A stretch of DNA of 64,000 nucleotides from Sinosporangium siamense (lineage in GTDB: Bacteria; Actinomycetota; Actinomycetes; Streptosporangiales; Streptosporangiaceae): positions 124,001 through 188,000 of the forward strand of contig NZ_BOOW01000027.1 of assembly GCF_016863435.1 (NCBI RefSeq). The letters run 5' to 3'. The notes under the pieces are model-generated. The model was not told the DNA's origin. It was given only the letters and a program-made list of their open reading frames with translations, and did not search any database. This document shows, one piece after another, positions 10,322-19,696 of the stretch (positions are counted from its first letter, which is position 1; the number at the start of each line of letters is the position of its first letter). Position numbers and translations under genes: made by a program.

Positions 10322-10527
10322 GTTGGTCCCTCGGCCTGAGTTGGCTTTGAGGGACTATAAACAAGGGGGAGTGATCTTTGCTAGGGACGCTCTCCCGGCG
10401 GGGGCGGGACGGTGGGGCGCTGGCAGAGGAGTGTGCCCCCGGTCCGGTTGGGCGTTGGGTCTGTAACAATGTTCTGGAGAGCTGGAGACCCCGCTCCCGT
10501 AGGAGCGTTCACCCCCAGGGAGTTGCC

Positions 10528-11676
10528 GTGACAGTCGAGCGCAGACTGCCCACCCCCGAGGCCCACGAGCTCATGGACCTCGTTCGAGAGCTTGTGGCCA
10601 AGGAGCTGGCGCCGCGGGCCGTGGCGGATGAGGGGGCGGGGCGGTTTCCGCGGGAGGTGTTCAAGACGCTCGGGGCGGCGGGGCTTCTGGGCCTGCCATA
10701 CCCCGAGGAGTTCGGCGGGGCGGGGCAGCCGCAAGAGGTCTATCTGCAGGTGCTCGAGGAGCTCTCCATCGGCTGGCTGGCGGTGGGGCTCGGGGTGTCG
10801 GTGCACACCCTGTCCTGCTTCCCGGTCGCGACGTTCGCCGAGGAGGGGCGCCGGGCGGAGCTGCTGCCCGAGATGATCGCGGGGGATCGGCTGGGGGCCT
10901 ACTGCCTGTCCGAGCCGCACTCCGGGTCCGACGCGGCGGCGCTCACCACCAAGGCCGTGGGCGACGGCGAGGGTTACACGGTCGACGGGGTCAAGGCGTG
11001 GATCACGCACGGGGGCGCGGCAGACTTCTACACGCTCATGGCCCGCACGTCCGACGACGGGGCGCGGGGCATCTCCTGTTTCCACGTGCCGGCCGGCACC
11101 GAGGGCGTGTCGTTCGGCAAGCCCGAGCACAAGATGGGGCTGCGCTCGTCCCCGACGGCGCAGGTGCGGTTCGACGGGGTGCGGCTGCCGCGGGAGGCCC
11201 TCGTCGGGCAGGAGGGGCAGGGGTTCCGCATCGCCCTGTCGGCGCTGGACGGCGGGCGGCTCGGGATCGCGGCCTGCGCGGTGGGCGTGGCGCAGGCCGC
11301 GCTGGACGCCGCGGTGGCATATGCGCGGGAGCGGCGCCAGTTCGGCAGCCCGATCATCGACTTCCAGGGCCTGAGCTTCATGCTCGCCGACATGGCCACG
11401 CAGGTCGCGGCGGCCCGGGCGCTCTACCTCGACGCCGCGCGCCTGCGTGACGCGGGCAGGCCTTACGGCACGCAGGCCGCGATGGCCAAGCTCTTCGCCA
11501 CGGACATGGCGATGAAGGTCACCACCGACGCGGTGCAGGTGTTCGGCGGCTACGGCTATGTCGAGGACTTCCCGGTGGAACGCTATATGCGGGAGGCCAA
11601 GGTCCTGCAGATCGTCGAGGGCACGAACCAGATCCAGCGCCTCGTCATCGGACGATCCCTGGCGAAGGAGGGCTGA
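10528..11676 (+). CDS. Acyl-CoA dehydrogenase
   Basis: A 382-residue FAD flavoprotein for alpha,beta-dehydrogenation of acyl-CoA thioesters. It has signature 1 (AYCLSEPHSGSDAAAL), the middle beta-domain (MGLRSSPTAQVRFDGVRLP), the FAD-binding FGGYGYVEDFPVER, and the catalytic Glu region with IVEGTNQIQRLVIGRSL. The start is GTG 10528, with AGGGAG six bases upstream. The frame is open further back but without protein-like content. The substrate chain length cannot be told. The 3' end overlaps the convergent ADP-ribosylglycohydrolase gene by 32 bases. Confidence 0.92.
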   Translation: MTVERRLPTPEAHELMDLVRELVAKELAPRAVADEGAGRFPREVFKTLGAAGLLGLPYPEEFGGAGQPQEVYLQVLEELSIGWLAVGLGVSVHTLSCFPVATFAEEGRRAELLPEMIAGDRLGAYCLSEPHSGSDAAALTTKAVGDGEGYTVDGVKAWITHGGAADFYTLMARTSDDGARGISCFHVPAGTEGVSFGKPEHKMGLRSSPTAQVRFDGVRLPREALVGQEGQGFRIALSALDGGRLGIAACAVGVAQAALDAAVAYARERRQFGSPIIDFQGLSFMLADMATQVAAARALYLDAARLRDAGRPYGTQAAMAKLFATDMAMKVTTDAVQVFGGYGYVEDFPVERYMREAKVLQIVEGTNQIQRLVIGRSLAKEG

Positions 11677-12562
11677 CGCCCGGCGCCCAGCCGGGCAGGG
11701 GTTCGACCGCCGCGAGCCACTCGCCCGGCAGGCCGCCGAGTCCCACCCGCGCGCCCACGATGCCGCCGACGATGGCACACGTCGTGTCGACGTCCCCGCC
11801 CGCCGCGGCGGTGAGCCAGAACGCCTCCTCGTAGTCGTCGAGGTGGTGCGCGGCGGCCCACAGGGTGAACGGCACGGTGTCGCTTGCGCTGGTGCGGCTG
11901 CCGTTCCCGAGGTCCCGCGCGGCGAGATGCGGATCGCGGAGCGGCAGGAGCCGCCGGGCCAGCGCGACGCCGTCCCGCACCCGCCCGGGCGGGGTGCGGG
12001 CGAGCACCTCGTCGAGGAAACCGCCGGGGCTCAGCTCGGGGTGTGTGGCGGCCACGGCGGCGGCCGTCGCGACGGCGATCGCACCGGCGACGGCCTCGGG
12101 GTGGGTGTGCGTGACAAGGGCCGACATCTCGGCCTGCCGTACGGCTTGCGCGAGATCGGCCCCGAACCACGCGCCGAGCGGGGCGACCCGCATGGCGGCC
12201 CCGTTGCCCCACGAGCCCTGCCCGCCGAAGAGCTCGGAGGCCAGCGTGTGCCAGTCGCCGCCTTCGCGGATGAGACGCAGCATGCGGTTGACGGCGGGCC
12301 CGTAGCCCCGGTCGAAATCGTGGTGTACGGCGAAGCCGCGGGCGAGCGCGTCCTTATCGACGGCGCCGTGATCGGTGAGCACGCGGAGGACCGAGCAGGC
12401 CATCTCGGTGTCGTCGGTCCAGCCCCAGGGGGCGGGCGGGGTGGTCCGCGCGTGCGGGGCGCGGTGGTTGGCGGGAACGAAGAACTGGGATCCGAGGGCG
12501 TCTCCCAGGGCCAGGCCGTACAGGGACGCGGTCGCTCGCGTGAGCGGTGCGGTGGTCGGCAT
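11645..12562 (-). CDS. ADP-ribosylglycohydrolase family protein
   Basis: A 305-residue DraG/ARH-fold protein that would hydrolyse ADP-ribose from a modified target. Dinuclear metal motifs are present: GLALGDALGSQ, GWTDDTEMA, and AAAGGDVDTTCAIVGGIVGA near the C-terminus. No ADP-ribosyltransferase gene is adjacent, so the target is unknown. Its end overlaps the convergent acyl-CoA dehydrogenase gene by 32 bases. Confidence 0.88.
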   Translation of the reverse strand: MPTTAPLTRATASLYGLALGDALGSQFFVPANHRAPHARTTPPAPWGWTDDTEMACSVLRVLTDHGAVDKDALARGFAVHHDFDRGYGPAVNRMLRLIREGGDWHTLASELFGGQGSWGNGAAMRVAPLGAWFGADLAQAVRQAEMSALVTHTHPEAVAGAIAVATAAAVAATHPELSPGGFLDEVLARTPPGRVRDGVALARRLLPLRDPHLAARDLGNGSRTSASDTVPFTLWAAAHHLDDYEEAFWLTAAAGGDVDTTCAIVGGIVGARVGLGGLPGEWLAAVEPLPGWAPGVSPPSPGIVR

Positions 12563-12638
12563 TGCCCACCAGTGTGGATCAGCGCGACCGGCCGCCGCAA
12601 TTCGCCTTGTCCGTTCCGCACGGTTGCCTCCGCGCCGG

Positions 12639-12784
12639 GACGATCATGCCACCTTCGCCAAGGCCAGGGAGTTCGGCGCCGAGGTCTTGGAGGAGCCCGC
12701 CGACCCGCCATGGGGGCCGCGCGGTCGTGCTCTGCGCGATCCCTCGGGCAACCTGGTGCGGGATCTCGGGAACCGTGATCCCCT
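12639..12784 (+). pseudogene. VOC (glyoxalase/bleomycin-resistance) family C-terminal remnant
   Basis: The frame reads DDHATFAKAREFGAEVLEEP, then PPWGPRGRALRDPSGNLVR, which is the last third of a VOC-fold protein (the helix, then the RDPDGN strand). No start or N-terminal half is present. After LVR the sequence loses similarity, so both ends look decayed. It lies next to the broken acyltransferase gene. Confidence 0.6.
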
Positions 12785-12800
12785 ACGGCGTGCCGTACCG

Positions 12801-13690
12801 TCAAAGGACGCGGCGCACGCCTGGGATGCGGCGGATCGGACCTGCGAGCGCGAAGCAGACCACCAGTGACGCGACACCCGCGATCGCGAACTTGGCCACG
12901 GACGGGATCGTCAGCGTGCTGAGCGTGTAGCCCGCGCCGGTGACGACGAGGGCGTGGATCACGTAGACGGTGAACGCGTTCGCCGACAGGTAGCGGGCGT
13001 GCCGGCCCCTGGCTGTTCAGCCTGGCGCGGAAGAACGTGATCAGCGCGAGCACCAGGCCCACGGCGAAGGCCGAGTCCCACAGCGCGTAGAACAGCGAGG
13101 CCAGGGTGCCGTGCCCGGTCGAGTTGCCGTTCAGCATCAGCGGCATGAGCACCACGGTGGCGAGCACCGCCATGCCGAGCCCGGCCCGGCCCATCCTGGC
13201 AGTGATGGCCTGGAACCAGCCGCGACACCGGGCGATGGCCCCCAGCGCGAAGAAGGCGGTGTACTGCGGCAGGTAGGCGCTGCTCGGGAACCCGATGACC
13301 GGCACGAAGAACTCGATCGGGAGCACGATCCGCACCGCGAACGTCACCGCGGCCAGCACCAGCACGAACGCGGGCACCGCCCACCAGGCCGGAGCCTTCG
13401 CGGCCCGCGGGCGCGGCGCACGGGCGAGCACGCGGAAGCCCGCGTAGGCGAAGTCGAAGACGAGCAGCGCCAGCACGAACCACAGCGGCCCCGTCCCGAA
13501 GCTGTGCCCCGGTTCCACGAGCGGGTCCAGCACGAAGGAGACCACGAGCGGGATCCCCAGCCGGACCAGCCGGTCCCGCGGGAACGCCCACGGTCCCTTC
13601 CGGTCGAACGACGCGGGGACGAAGTAACCGGACAGCAGGAAGAACGCGCCCATGAACCAGGCCTGGTTGATCGTCATGAAGACGGCCAGG
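12801..13690 (-). pseudogene. Acyltransferase-3 family membrane protein, truncated and frameshifted
   Basis: Integral-membrane O-acyltransferase (OafA/YrhL type). The intact part begins near AVFMTINQAWFMGAFFLLSG and SGYFVPASFDRKG, with further membrane segments (PLWFVLALLVFDFAYAGF, FALGAIARCRGW, VLATVVLMPLML). The first 60-80 residues, with the catalytic His helix, are missing. Near 13005-13020 the frame breaks after FFRARLNSQG and continues in another frame as LSANAFTVYVIHALVVTGAG to a stop at 12801. Two independent lesions make a non-functional relic likely. Confidence 0.75.
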
Positions 13691-13871
13691 CCGGACCCGG
13701 CGGCCGGCCCTGTCTTGGTGGTGCGGCCACGGGGCCTTCGGCGTCCGGTGCGTAGGATCTGAGGGGATCTTGCGTGGCGGGGGGTGTCGTCCGGGGCCGG
13801 CCGTGGCGGGCGGTGGGGGCGGCGGCGTCCGGCCGGGCCAAGGGAAGCCAGGCGCCTGGGAGGGATGTGAC

Positions 13872-14435
13872 GTGGCCGAGCCCTTCTGGATCGAGCGATC
13901 GCGGGACGCGGTGAGCCGTTATGCCGCCGATGTGCACCGGTGCGAGGAGGAGTTCGCGGCGAGCTTCGGGGACATCTCGCCGGTGGAGTTCGCATGTGCG
14001 GCGTGGCGGGTGGCGACGCCGCCGCTGTCGGATCCGGGGCATGTGCGCCGCCACCGGCGGGTGCTCGCGGCCGAGTGTGTGCGCAACTCGTGGGACGGGT
14101 CGCCGCTGGCCCACGTGACGCTGGCGGCGCCGCTTCCGGCGGAGCTGACGGTGAGCCGGCAGTGGTGGCGGGACCGGGGGTGGCGGGACTGGCCGGAGAT
14201 CTTCGGGCAGTTCGTGGAGCCCGCCCGGCAGGACCTCGCCAAGGTGCCCTACCTTCGCACGGTGCTCCACATGGACGCGCCCATACCGCTGGACGGCCTG
14301 CCCCCGGCCCCGGAGGTGCCGGGACCCGATCTCGCGGAGACCGCCCACCGGGCTCTGGTGGTGCTGGCGCGGGAGCTGAACGCGTTGCTGGGGCCCGTTG
14401 TCGAGCAACTCGACGCCGGGGTGCAGCGGGGCTGA
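13872..14435 (+). CDS. Hypothetical protein
   Basis: A 187-residue soluble protein, rich in Trp and Arg, with no signal peptide or membrane segment. It includes EPFWIERSRDAVSRYAADVH near the start and WWRDRGWRDWPEIFGQFVEP mid-protein. I do not recognise a family. The start is GTG 13872 with GGGAGGGA upstream. The frame is open further back but becomes Gly/Pro-rich and unlike protein. It is transcribed away from the broken acyltransferase gene. Confidence 0.65.
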   Translation: MAEPFWIERSRDAVSRYAADVHRCEEEFAASFGDISPVEFACAAWRVATPPLSDPGHVRRHRRVLAAECVRNSWDGSPLAHVTLAAPLPAELTVSRQWWRDRGWRDWPEIFGQFVEPARQDLAKVPYLRTVLHMDAPIPLDGLPPAPEVPGPDLAETAHRALVVLARELNALLGPVVEQLDAGVQRG

Positions 14436-14705
14436 CAGCCGGCGGCAGCGGGCTTCAGGGCCCGCCGGGAGCATGACGGCAAAAACAACGGGGGTAAGGG
14501 GGTATTCGCCCGGTTGATGGACCGTTCCCACGTTGTGGGGCGGTCCAGAGCTCTGTAATCACCTTCCGGCTGGATCGTACGGGATGAACTATGCGGTCAT
14601 TGTGGGAAAATGCGTGGGTGGACAGCGCTTTTCATGGCCGAATGGAGATTTCGGAACGTTCCCGTGATCGAGGTCGGGTCACATCGGGCGTCTGGGAGCG
14701 CTAGC

Positions 14706-15191
14706 GTGTGGCGGGTGGAGGAGATCGACCGCAGGATCGTGACGTTGCTGGCCAGGGACGGCCGCATGAGCTTTACCGATCTTGCCCGGGAGACCGGGCT
14801 GTCGGTGTCGGCGGTGCACCAGCGGGTGCGCCGCCTGGAGAAGCGCGGAGTTTTGCGGGGATATACGTCGCTTGTCGATTATGACGCTATCGGGCTGCCG
14901 ATGACGGCGTTCATTTCGATTAAGCCGATCGACCCGTCCGCCCCGGACGACGCCCCGGAACGCCTGAAACATTTGTCGGCGATCGAGGCGTGTCACAGTG
15001 TGGCGGGTGATGAGAGCTACATCCTGAAGGTCCGGGTTTCGTCGCCCATAGGACTGGAGGAGTTGCTCCAGCAGATCCGCGCAGCGGCCAATGTGTCGAC
15101 ACGCACCACGGTGGTGCTGAGCACCCCGTATGAACACCGCTTCCCGGTGCCGGGCGAGGACGAGGACGCGGAAGAAGCCGATAAGGCTTAA
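14706..15191 (+). CDS. Lrp/AsnC family transcriptional regulator
   Basis: A 161-residue feast/famine regulator. The winged helix is at residues 5-60 (EEIDRRIVTLLARDGRMSF, ETGLSVSAVHQRVRRLEKRG). The RAM ligand-binding domain follows (GLPMTAFISIKPID, CHSVAGDESYILKVRVSS). It probably senses an amino acid. GTG 14706 follows GGGAGCG by a few bases. The frame upstream to 14610 is not needed. No target operon is adjacent in the same direction. A double hairpin at 15395-15448 closes the transcript. Confidence 0.88.
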   Translation: MWRVEEIDRRIVTLLARDGRMSFTDLARETGLSVSAVHQRVRRLEKRGVLRGYTSLVDYDAIGLPMTAFISIKPIDPSAPDDAPERLKHLSAIEACHSVAGDESYILKVRVSSPIGLEELLQQIRAAANVSTRTTVVLSTPYEHRFPVPGEDEDAEEADKA

Positions 15192-15394
15192 CGAGGCCGA
15201 CGGAGGCCGGGGCAGGGCGCGCGACTCACCTGCGCCCGCCGCCGGAGCGCTCCCGAGCCCGGCGATCAGGGCCGGCCGAAGCCGGGCGTTCAAACCACCG
15301 CGCCGTCAGGCGTTCACGGCGCCCGCCGCCAGGCGTTCAAAGCACCGCGCCCCCGCGTCCTCCGTACGGCAAGGGGACGGAAGACAAAGGGACG

Positions 15395-15448
15395 GGCGGT
15401 GCGCGCCGCGCCGCGCACCGCCGTCTCCGCCCCGGCCGGCCGGGGCGG
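15395..15448. terminator. Two adjacent GC-rich hairpins between convergent genes
   Basis: The first has 11-bp arms GGCGGTGCGCG (15395-15405) and CGCGCACCGCC (15412-15422) with a 6-base loop. The second (15427-15448) is a perfect 22-bp palindrome of C/G-rich sequence around GGCCGGCC. They lie between the converging lrp-type gene and amino-sugar kinase gene, so they probably act in both directions. Confidence 0.6.
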
Positions 15449-15459
15449 CTTGCGGGGCT

Positions 15460-16470
15460 TCAGCCGCCGGGTGTGAACCGGGCGCGAAGCCGGGCCTTGG
15501 CCTCCTCCGTGGCGCCGATGGCGTCCAGCCCCAGCAAGGCGGCGCCGACGATCGGCGGCACGTCGGTGACGACCAGTTTGGCTTGGGGCATCAACCCGGC
15601 GAAACGTCTTTCGACCAGGTCCGTCAGAAGCGGGTCCCGGGCCGTCAGCACACCGCCGCCGAGCACGACCTCGACCGGCACGTCGTGGAGCGCGATCCGC
15701 CGGGCGGCCACGCCCCCCATCGCGGCGATCTCGTCGGCCATGCGCTCCACGAGGGAGACCGCGACCGCGTCGCCCGCCGCCGCGGTGGCGAACAGCGCCG
15801 GCACGAGCCGGTGCAGCTCGCCGATCGTGCGGCGGCCGAAGTGCAGGTCCAGCACGGCCTCCTCGACGGTCTCCGTGCCGAAGACGCCGAGTACGGCGGA
15901 GACCAGGGCCGTGCCCTCGCCCCGCCCGTCCTCGGCGCGGACCGCGTGCCACAGGGTCTCCTCGCCGAGCCCCATGCCGCCGCCCCAGTCGCCGCTGAGC
16001 TTGCCGAGCGCGGGGAAACGCGCCACCTGCCCGTCCGGGGCGACGGCGACGGCGTTGATGCCGGCGCCGCACACCACGGCGACGCCCCACGGGCCGGACG
16101 CGCCGGCCCGCAGCAGGGCGAAGGTGTCATTGCCCACGACGATCTCACGCCCGTAGGAGCGGGCCTTCAGCTCCTCGCGGATGGCGTCCTCCTCGACCGG
16201 GAGGTCGGCGCCGGCGACGTAGGCGGCGACGTGGTCGGCGTAGGGCGCGCCGGCGGACTCGCCGAGCGCCCGGCGCACAGCGTCGTCGATCACGTCGACG
16301 GCGGTGGAGACGCCCTCGCTCTGCGGCTGGAAGCCGCGGCTGCGGCCCGTGGCGAGGATGGTGCCGTCCTCTGCCACGAGGACGACGTCGGTCTTGGAGT
16401 TGCCGCCGTCGACCGCGAGGACCGTGCGCAGGAACACGGGCGGCTCCTGCTCTCCGGTCGCCTCGTTCAC
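15460..16470 (-). CDS. N-acetylglucosamine kinase-like (BadF/BadG ATPase family) protein
   Basis: A 336-residue sugar kinase of the ASKHA fold. Motifs are VLAVDGGNSKTDVVLV (phosphate-1), VVGNDTFALLRAG, VVCGAGINAVAV, LSGDWGGGMGLG and VVLGGGVLTA. The family phosphorylates N-acetylglucosamine or other amino sugars at C6. It is the last gene of the sugar operon, after the GH4 glycosidase, so it probably phosphorylates the imported or released sugar. GTG 16470 (VNEATGEQEP) is the first sensible start. The upstream frame runs into GH4 sequence in another phase. Confidence 0.82.
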   Translation of the reverse strand: MNEATGEQEPPVFLRTVLAVDGGNSKTDVVLVAEDGTILATGRSRGFQPQSEGVSTAVDVIDDAVRRALGESAGAPYADHVAAYVAGADLPVEEDAIREELKARSYGREIVVGNDTFALLRAGASGPWGVAVVCGAGINAVAVAPDGQVARFPALGKLSGDWGGGMGLGEETLWHAVRAEDGRGEGTALVSAVLGVFGTETVEEAVLDLHFGRRTIGELHRLVPALFATAAAGDAVAVSLVERMADEIAAMGGVAARRIALHDVPVEVVLGGGVLTARDPLLTDLVERRFAGLMPQAKLVVTDVPPIVGAALLGLDAIGATEEAKARLRARFTPGG

Positions 16471-16592
16471 GGGTTGCCCGCCGGGCTGTGTGTCAACGCG
16501 GGTCGGGGGGACATGCTGCTTCTCCTGTTTCTGCCGATGGTGCCCGCCCGGGGGCGAGGCTGCCCGCGGGGTGTCGCGCGGCCCGGTGCCGC

Positions 16593-17852
16593 TCAGGTCC
16601 GGGCCCATGGGAGGTGGGCGGCGTTGGCCGCGACGAGCCGCGCCGCCAGGTCGGCCGAGAGCGACGCCTGGCCGATGAGGGGGTTGGCGAGCAGCGCGTC
16701 CTCCACGCGTCCCACACCGCCGTGCAGGGCCGCGTCGAGGGCGAGGGACTCGTAGGCCGACACGTGGGCGATCAGGCCCGCGTAGAGCGGCTCGACGGGC
16801 GCGACCGGCAGGGGGATCGCGCCGTCGCCGGTGACGACGGCGGGCACCTCGATGACCGCCTCGGGCGGCAGGAAGGGCAGGGTGGTGCCGTTGCGGACGT
16901 TGACGACCTGGGCGTCGCCGCGGTCGCCGAGCAGGGACGCGATGAGCGCCACCGCCGCCTCGGAGTAGAACGCGCCGCCGCGCTTCTCCAGCAGCTCGGG
17001 CTTGGTGTCGGAGGCGGGGTCGGCGTAGATCTCGAGCAGCGCCGACTCCATCGCGGCGACCTCGGCGGCCCGCGACGGCTTGGTGCGCTGCTCCTCGACC
17101 ACGCGGTCGTGCTCGTAGAAGTAACGCAGGTAGTAGGACGGCACGGCGCCGAGCCGGCGCAGCAGCTCCACGGGCAGGCCGACCTCGTCGGCGATGTCCT
17201 GCCCATGCTCGGCGAGCAGGGCGGGCAGCACATCGGCGCCGTCGAGGTGGACCGAGCGTTCCCAGGTGAGGTGGTTGAGGCCGATGTGGCCGAGGGACAG
17301 CCGCTCGGGCGCGACGCCGAGCCGCTTGGCGAAGCGGCGCTGGAAGCCGATGGCCACGTTGCACAGGCCGATGGCGCGGTGCCCGGCGTCGAGCAGCGCC
17401 TTGGTGACGATGCCGACGGGGTTGGTGAAGTCGACGATCCACGCGTCCGGCGCGTGCTCGGCGGCGGCGGCGGCGATGTCGAGCACCACCGGCACCGTGC
17501 GCAGAGCCTTGGCGAGGCCGCCGGCCCCGACGGTCTCCTGGCCGACGCAGCCGCAGTCCAGCGGCAGCGTCTCGTCGACCTCGCGGGCGGCCTGACCGCC
17601 GACGCGCAGCTGCAGCAGCACCGCCTGTGCGCCGGCCACCCCCTCCTCGACACCGGTGTGCGCCCGCACGACGGCCGGGTGGCCGGCGCGGGCCAGCATG
17701 CGCCTGGCCATCCCGGCGACCAGCGACACCCGCCGCTCGTCCGGGTCGATGAGCGCGATCTCGGTGAGGGGCAGCGTGTCCCGGAGCCGGGCGAACCCGT
17801 CGATCAGCTCCGGTGTGTACGTCGAGCCGCCCCCGACAACGGCAAGTTTCAC
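16593..17852 (-). CDS. Family 4 glycoside hydrolase (6-phospho-beta-glucosidase type)
   Basis: A 419-residue NAD- and metal-dependent glycosidase. It opens with the Rossmann motif MKLAVVGGGSTYTPELIDGF. The GH4 Cys metal site is in AIGLCNVAIG, with GHIGLNHLTW and SYYLRYFYEHD following. GH4 enzymes cleave by an NAD+ redox mechanism, and the SYYLRYFY region fits the 6-phospho-beta-glucosidase branch. The start overlaps the permease stop by four bases. An ABC importer delivers unphosphorylated sugar, so either the downstream kinase phosphorylates first or this enzyme accepts unphosphorylated substrate. Confidence 0.9.
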   Translation of the reverse strand: MKLAVVGGGSTYTPELIDGFARLRDTLPLTEIALIDPDERRVSLVAGMARRMLARAGHPAVVRAHTGVEEGVAGAQAVLLQLRVGGQAAREVDETLPLDCGCVGQETVGAGGLAKALRTVPVVLDIAAAAAEHAPDAWIVDFTNPVGIVTKALLDAGHRAIGLCNVAIGFQRRFAKRLGVAPERLSLGHIGLNHLTWERSVHLDGADVLPALLAEHGQDIADEVGLPVELLRRLGAVPSYYLRYFYEHDRVVEEQRTKPSRAAEVAAMESALLEIYADPASDTKPELLEKRGGAFYSEAAVALIASLLGDRGDAQVVNVRNGTTLPFLPPEAVIEVPAVVTGDGAIPLPVAPVEPLYAGLIAHVSAYESLALDAALHGGVGRVEDALLANPLIGQASLSADLAARLVAANAAHLPWART

Positions 17853-18742
17853 CCTTTAACTCCTGTCAGTGTGACACCTTCGATGAAAACCCTTTGGGCG
17901 AGGAAAAAGACAATAAGCACCGGGGCGATCACGAGAAGCGTCGCCGCCATGGTGAGGTTCCACTGCACGCTGTGCAGGGCGCGGAAGGAGGCCAGGCCGA
18001 TCGACAACGTCCAATTGGCCTCCTCGGTGGAGGCGTAGAGGAGCGGCCCATAGTAGTCGTTCCAGCAGTAGAAGAACTGGAACAGCGCCACCGCCGCGAT
18101 CGCGGGCCTCGCCATCGGCAGCACCACGCGGATCAGCGTCGTGAAGTCGGAGCAGCCGTCGACCCGCGCGGCCTCGGTGTACTCCCGGGGGATGGTCATC
18201 AGGAACTGCCGGAGCAGGAAGATCGAGTAGGCGTCGCCCAGCAGCATCGGGATGATGAGCGGCCACAGCGTCCCGGTGAGCTCGGCCCGGGCCCAGAGGA
18301 GGTAGATCGGCACCGCGACGACCTGCGGAGGCAGCATCATCGCCGAGATGACCAGGAAGAAGGCCAGGTTGCGGCCCCTGAAGCGGAACTTCGACAGCGC
18401 GTACGCCACGGGGATCGACGACAGCAGCATGAAGACGGTGGCCAGGCCCGCGTACATCAGGGTGTTGCCGAGCCACAGCAGCAGCGGCGACCGCTCCAGC
18501 ACCTCGGCGAAGTTCCCCCAGTTCCACGACTCCGGCCACAGGGTTGAGGTGAGGGCCTGGGAGTCGGTCATCAGCGCGGTGAGCGCGACGAACACCAGCG
18601 GGCCGACGAACATGATCGCCAGCGCGATGGCCAGGGAGTGCACCGCGATCCAGTGCAGCGTCCGGCGGGCGCGCATGCCGCGCGGCGTCGGCGGCGCCGG
18701 CCGGCGGCTGTTCTGCGCCGGAGGGGTGATCGTGAGGCTCAT
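17849..18742 (-). CDS. Carbohydrate ABC transporter permease (MalG type)
   Basis: A 297-residue inner-membrane permease with six predicted membrane segments. The first is IAVHSLAIALAIMFVGPLVF after a basic cytoplasmic N-terminus. The EAA loop that docks the ATPase is EYTEAARVDGCSDFTTLIRV. It forms a heterodimer with the permease encoded 3 bases upstream. No ATPase gene is in the operon, so a shared MsiK-type ATPase elsewhere is probably used, as in other actinomycete sugar importers. Confidence 0.9.
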   Translation of the reverse strand: MSLTITPPAQNSRRPAPPTPRGMRARRTLHWIAVHSLAIALAIMFVGPLVFVALTALMTDSQALTSTLWPESWNWGNFAEVLERSPLLLWLGNTLMYAGLATVFMLLSSIPVAYALSKFRFRGRNLAFFLVISAMMLPPQVVAVPIYLLWARAELTGTLWPLIIPMLLGDAYSIFLLRQFLMTIPREYTEAARVDGCSDFTTLIRVVLPMARPAIAAVALFQFFYCWNDYYGPLLYASTEEANWTLSIGLASFRALHSVQWNLTMAATLLVIAPVLIVFFLAQRVFIEGVTLTGVKG

Positions 18743-18745
18743 GGG

Positions 18746-19690
18746 TCACCTCTCCGTGTCGGTGAAGGCGCGGAACTGGCGCAGCAGCAGCAGGGTGAGG
18801 GCGAGCGAGGCCGCGAACAGGACGAGCGCGAGCACGGAGGCGTAACCCATGGTGAAGTCGCGGAAGCCCTGGTGGAAGAGCCACTGGGGGAGCGTCAGGG
18901 TGGACTCGCCGGGATAGCCGGGCACGAAGGAGGTGCCGGGCGAGTCGGTGACACCGGCGGCGACGCGGGAGGCGACCATGGCCTGGGTGAAGTACTGCAG
19001 AGCGTAGATGACGCCGGTGACGGCGGAGAACATCAGCACCGGCGAGATCATCGGCAGGGTGATGCTGCGGAACTGCCGCCACGCCTTGGCCCCGTCGATG
19101 GCGGCGGCTTCGTAGAGGTGCTTCGGCACGTCGAGCAGGGCGGCCAGGAAGATCACCATCGTGTTGCCGATGCCCCACAGCGCCAGCATCGTCAGGCCCG
19201 GCTTGGACCAGCTCGGGTCGCCGAACCAGTCGGGCGCGTCGATGCCGAGGAACGCCAGGAACTGGTTGACCGGGCCGCTCGACGGGTTCATCAGGAAGAC
19301 GAAGGACACCGTACCGGCCACCAGCGGCACCAGCGACGGCAGGTAGAACACCGTACGGAAGAACCCGGCCCCCCTCTTGAGCTTGGTCAGCAGCTGCGCC
19401 GTGCCCAGCGCGAACAGCACCTGGGCGGGCACCATGAACACGACCAGCCACAAGGTGTTGCCGATCGCGGTGTGGGCGCGCTGGTCCCGGAAGAAGTAGC
19501 GGTAGTTCTCCAGCCCGATGAACTCCAGCGTGAACAGGTCGTACCGGTGGAAGGAGAAGTACACGGTGGCCACCAGCGGGTAGCCGAAGAACAGCACGAT
19601 CCCGGCGAGCCACGGGGAGAGCCAGAGGAGGGCCCGGAGGCCCTCCCGGCGCCGCCGCGAGGGCGGCGCCGGAGAGGACAGGACGGCCAT
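18746..19690 (-). CDS. Carbohydrate ABC transporter permease (MalF type)
   Basis: A 314-residue permease with an N-terminal segment ALLWLSPWLAGIVLFFGYPL and five more membrane helices. The EAA loop is LYEAAAIDGAKAWRQFRSIT. It pairs with the MalG-type permease just downstream. The gene begins 6 bases after the binding-protein stop codon. Confidence 0.9.
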   Translation of the reverse strand: MAVLSSPAPPSRRRREGLRALLWLSPWLAGIVLFFGYPLVATVYFSFHRYDLFTLEFIGLENYRYFFRDQRAHTAIGNTLWLVVFMVPAQVLFALGTAQLLTKLKRGAGFFRTVFYLPSLVPLVAGTVSFVFLMNPSSGPVNQFLAFLGIDAPDWFGDPSWSKPGLTMLALWGIGNTMVIFLAALLDVPKHLYEAAAIDGAKAWRQFRSITLPMISPVLMFSAVTGVIYALQYFTQAMVASRVAAGVTDSPGTSFVPGYPGESTLTLPQWLFHQGFRDFTMGYASVLALVLFAASLALTLLLLRQFRAFTDTER

Positions 19691-19696
19691 CGAGGA

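Noticed and set aside
15460-17442. 660-codon minus-strand frame as a single fused glycosidase-kinase
   Set aside because: The first half is an out-of-phase reading of the GH4 gene. Only the part from GTG 16470 is kinase sequence.
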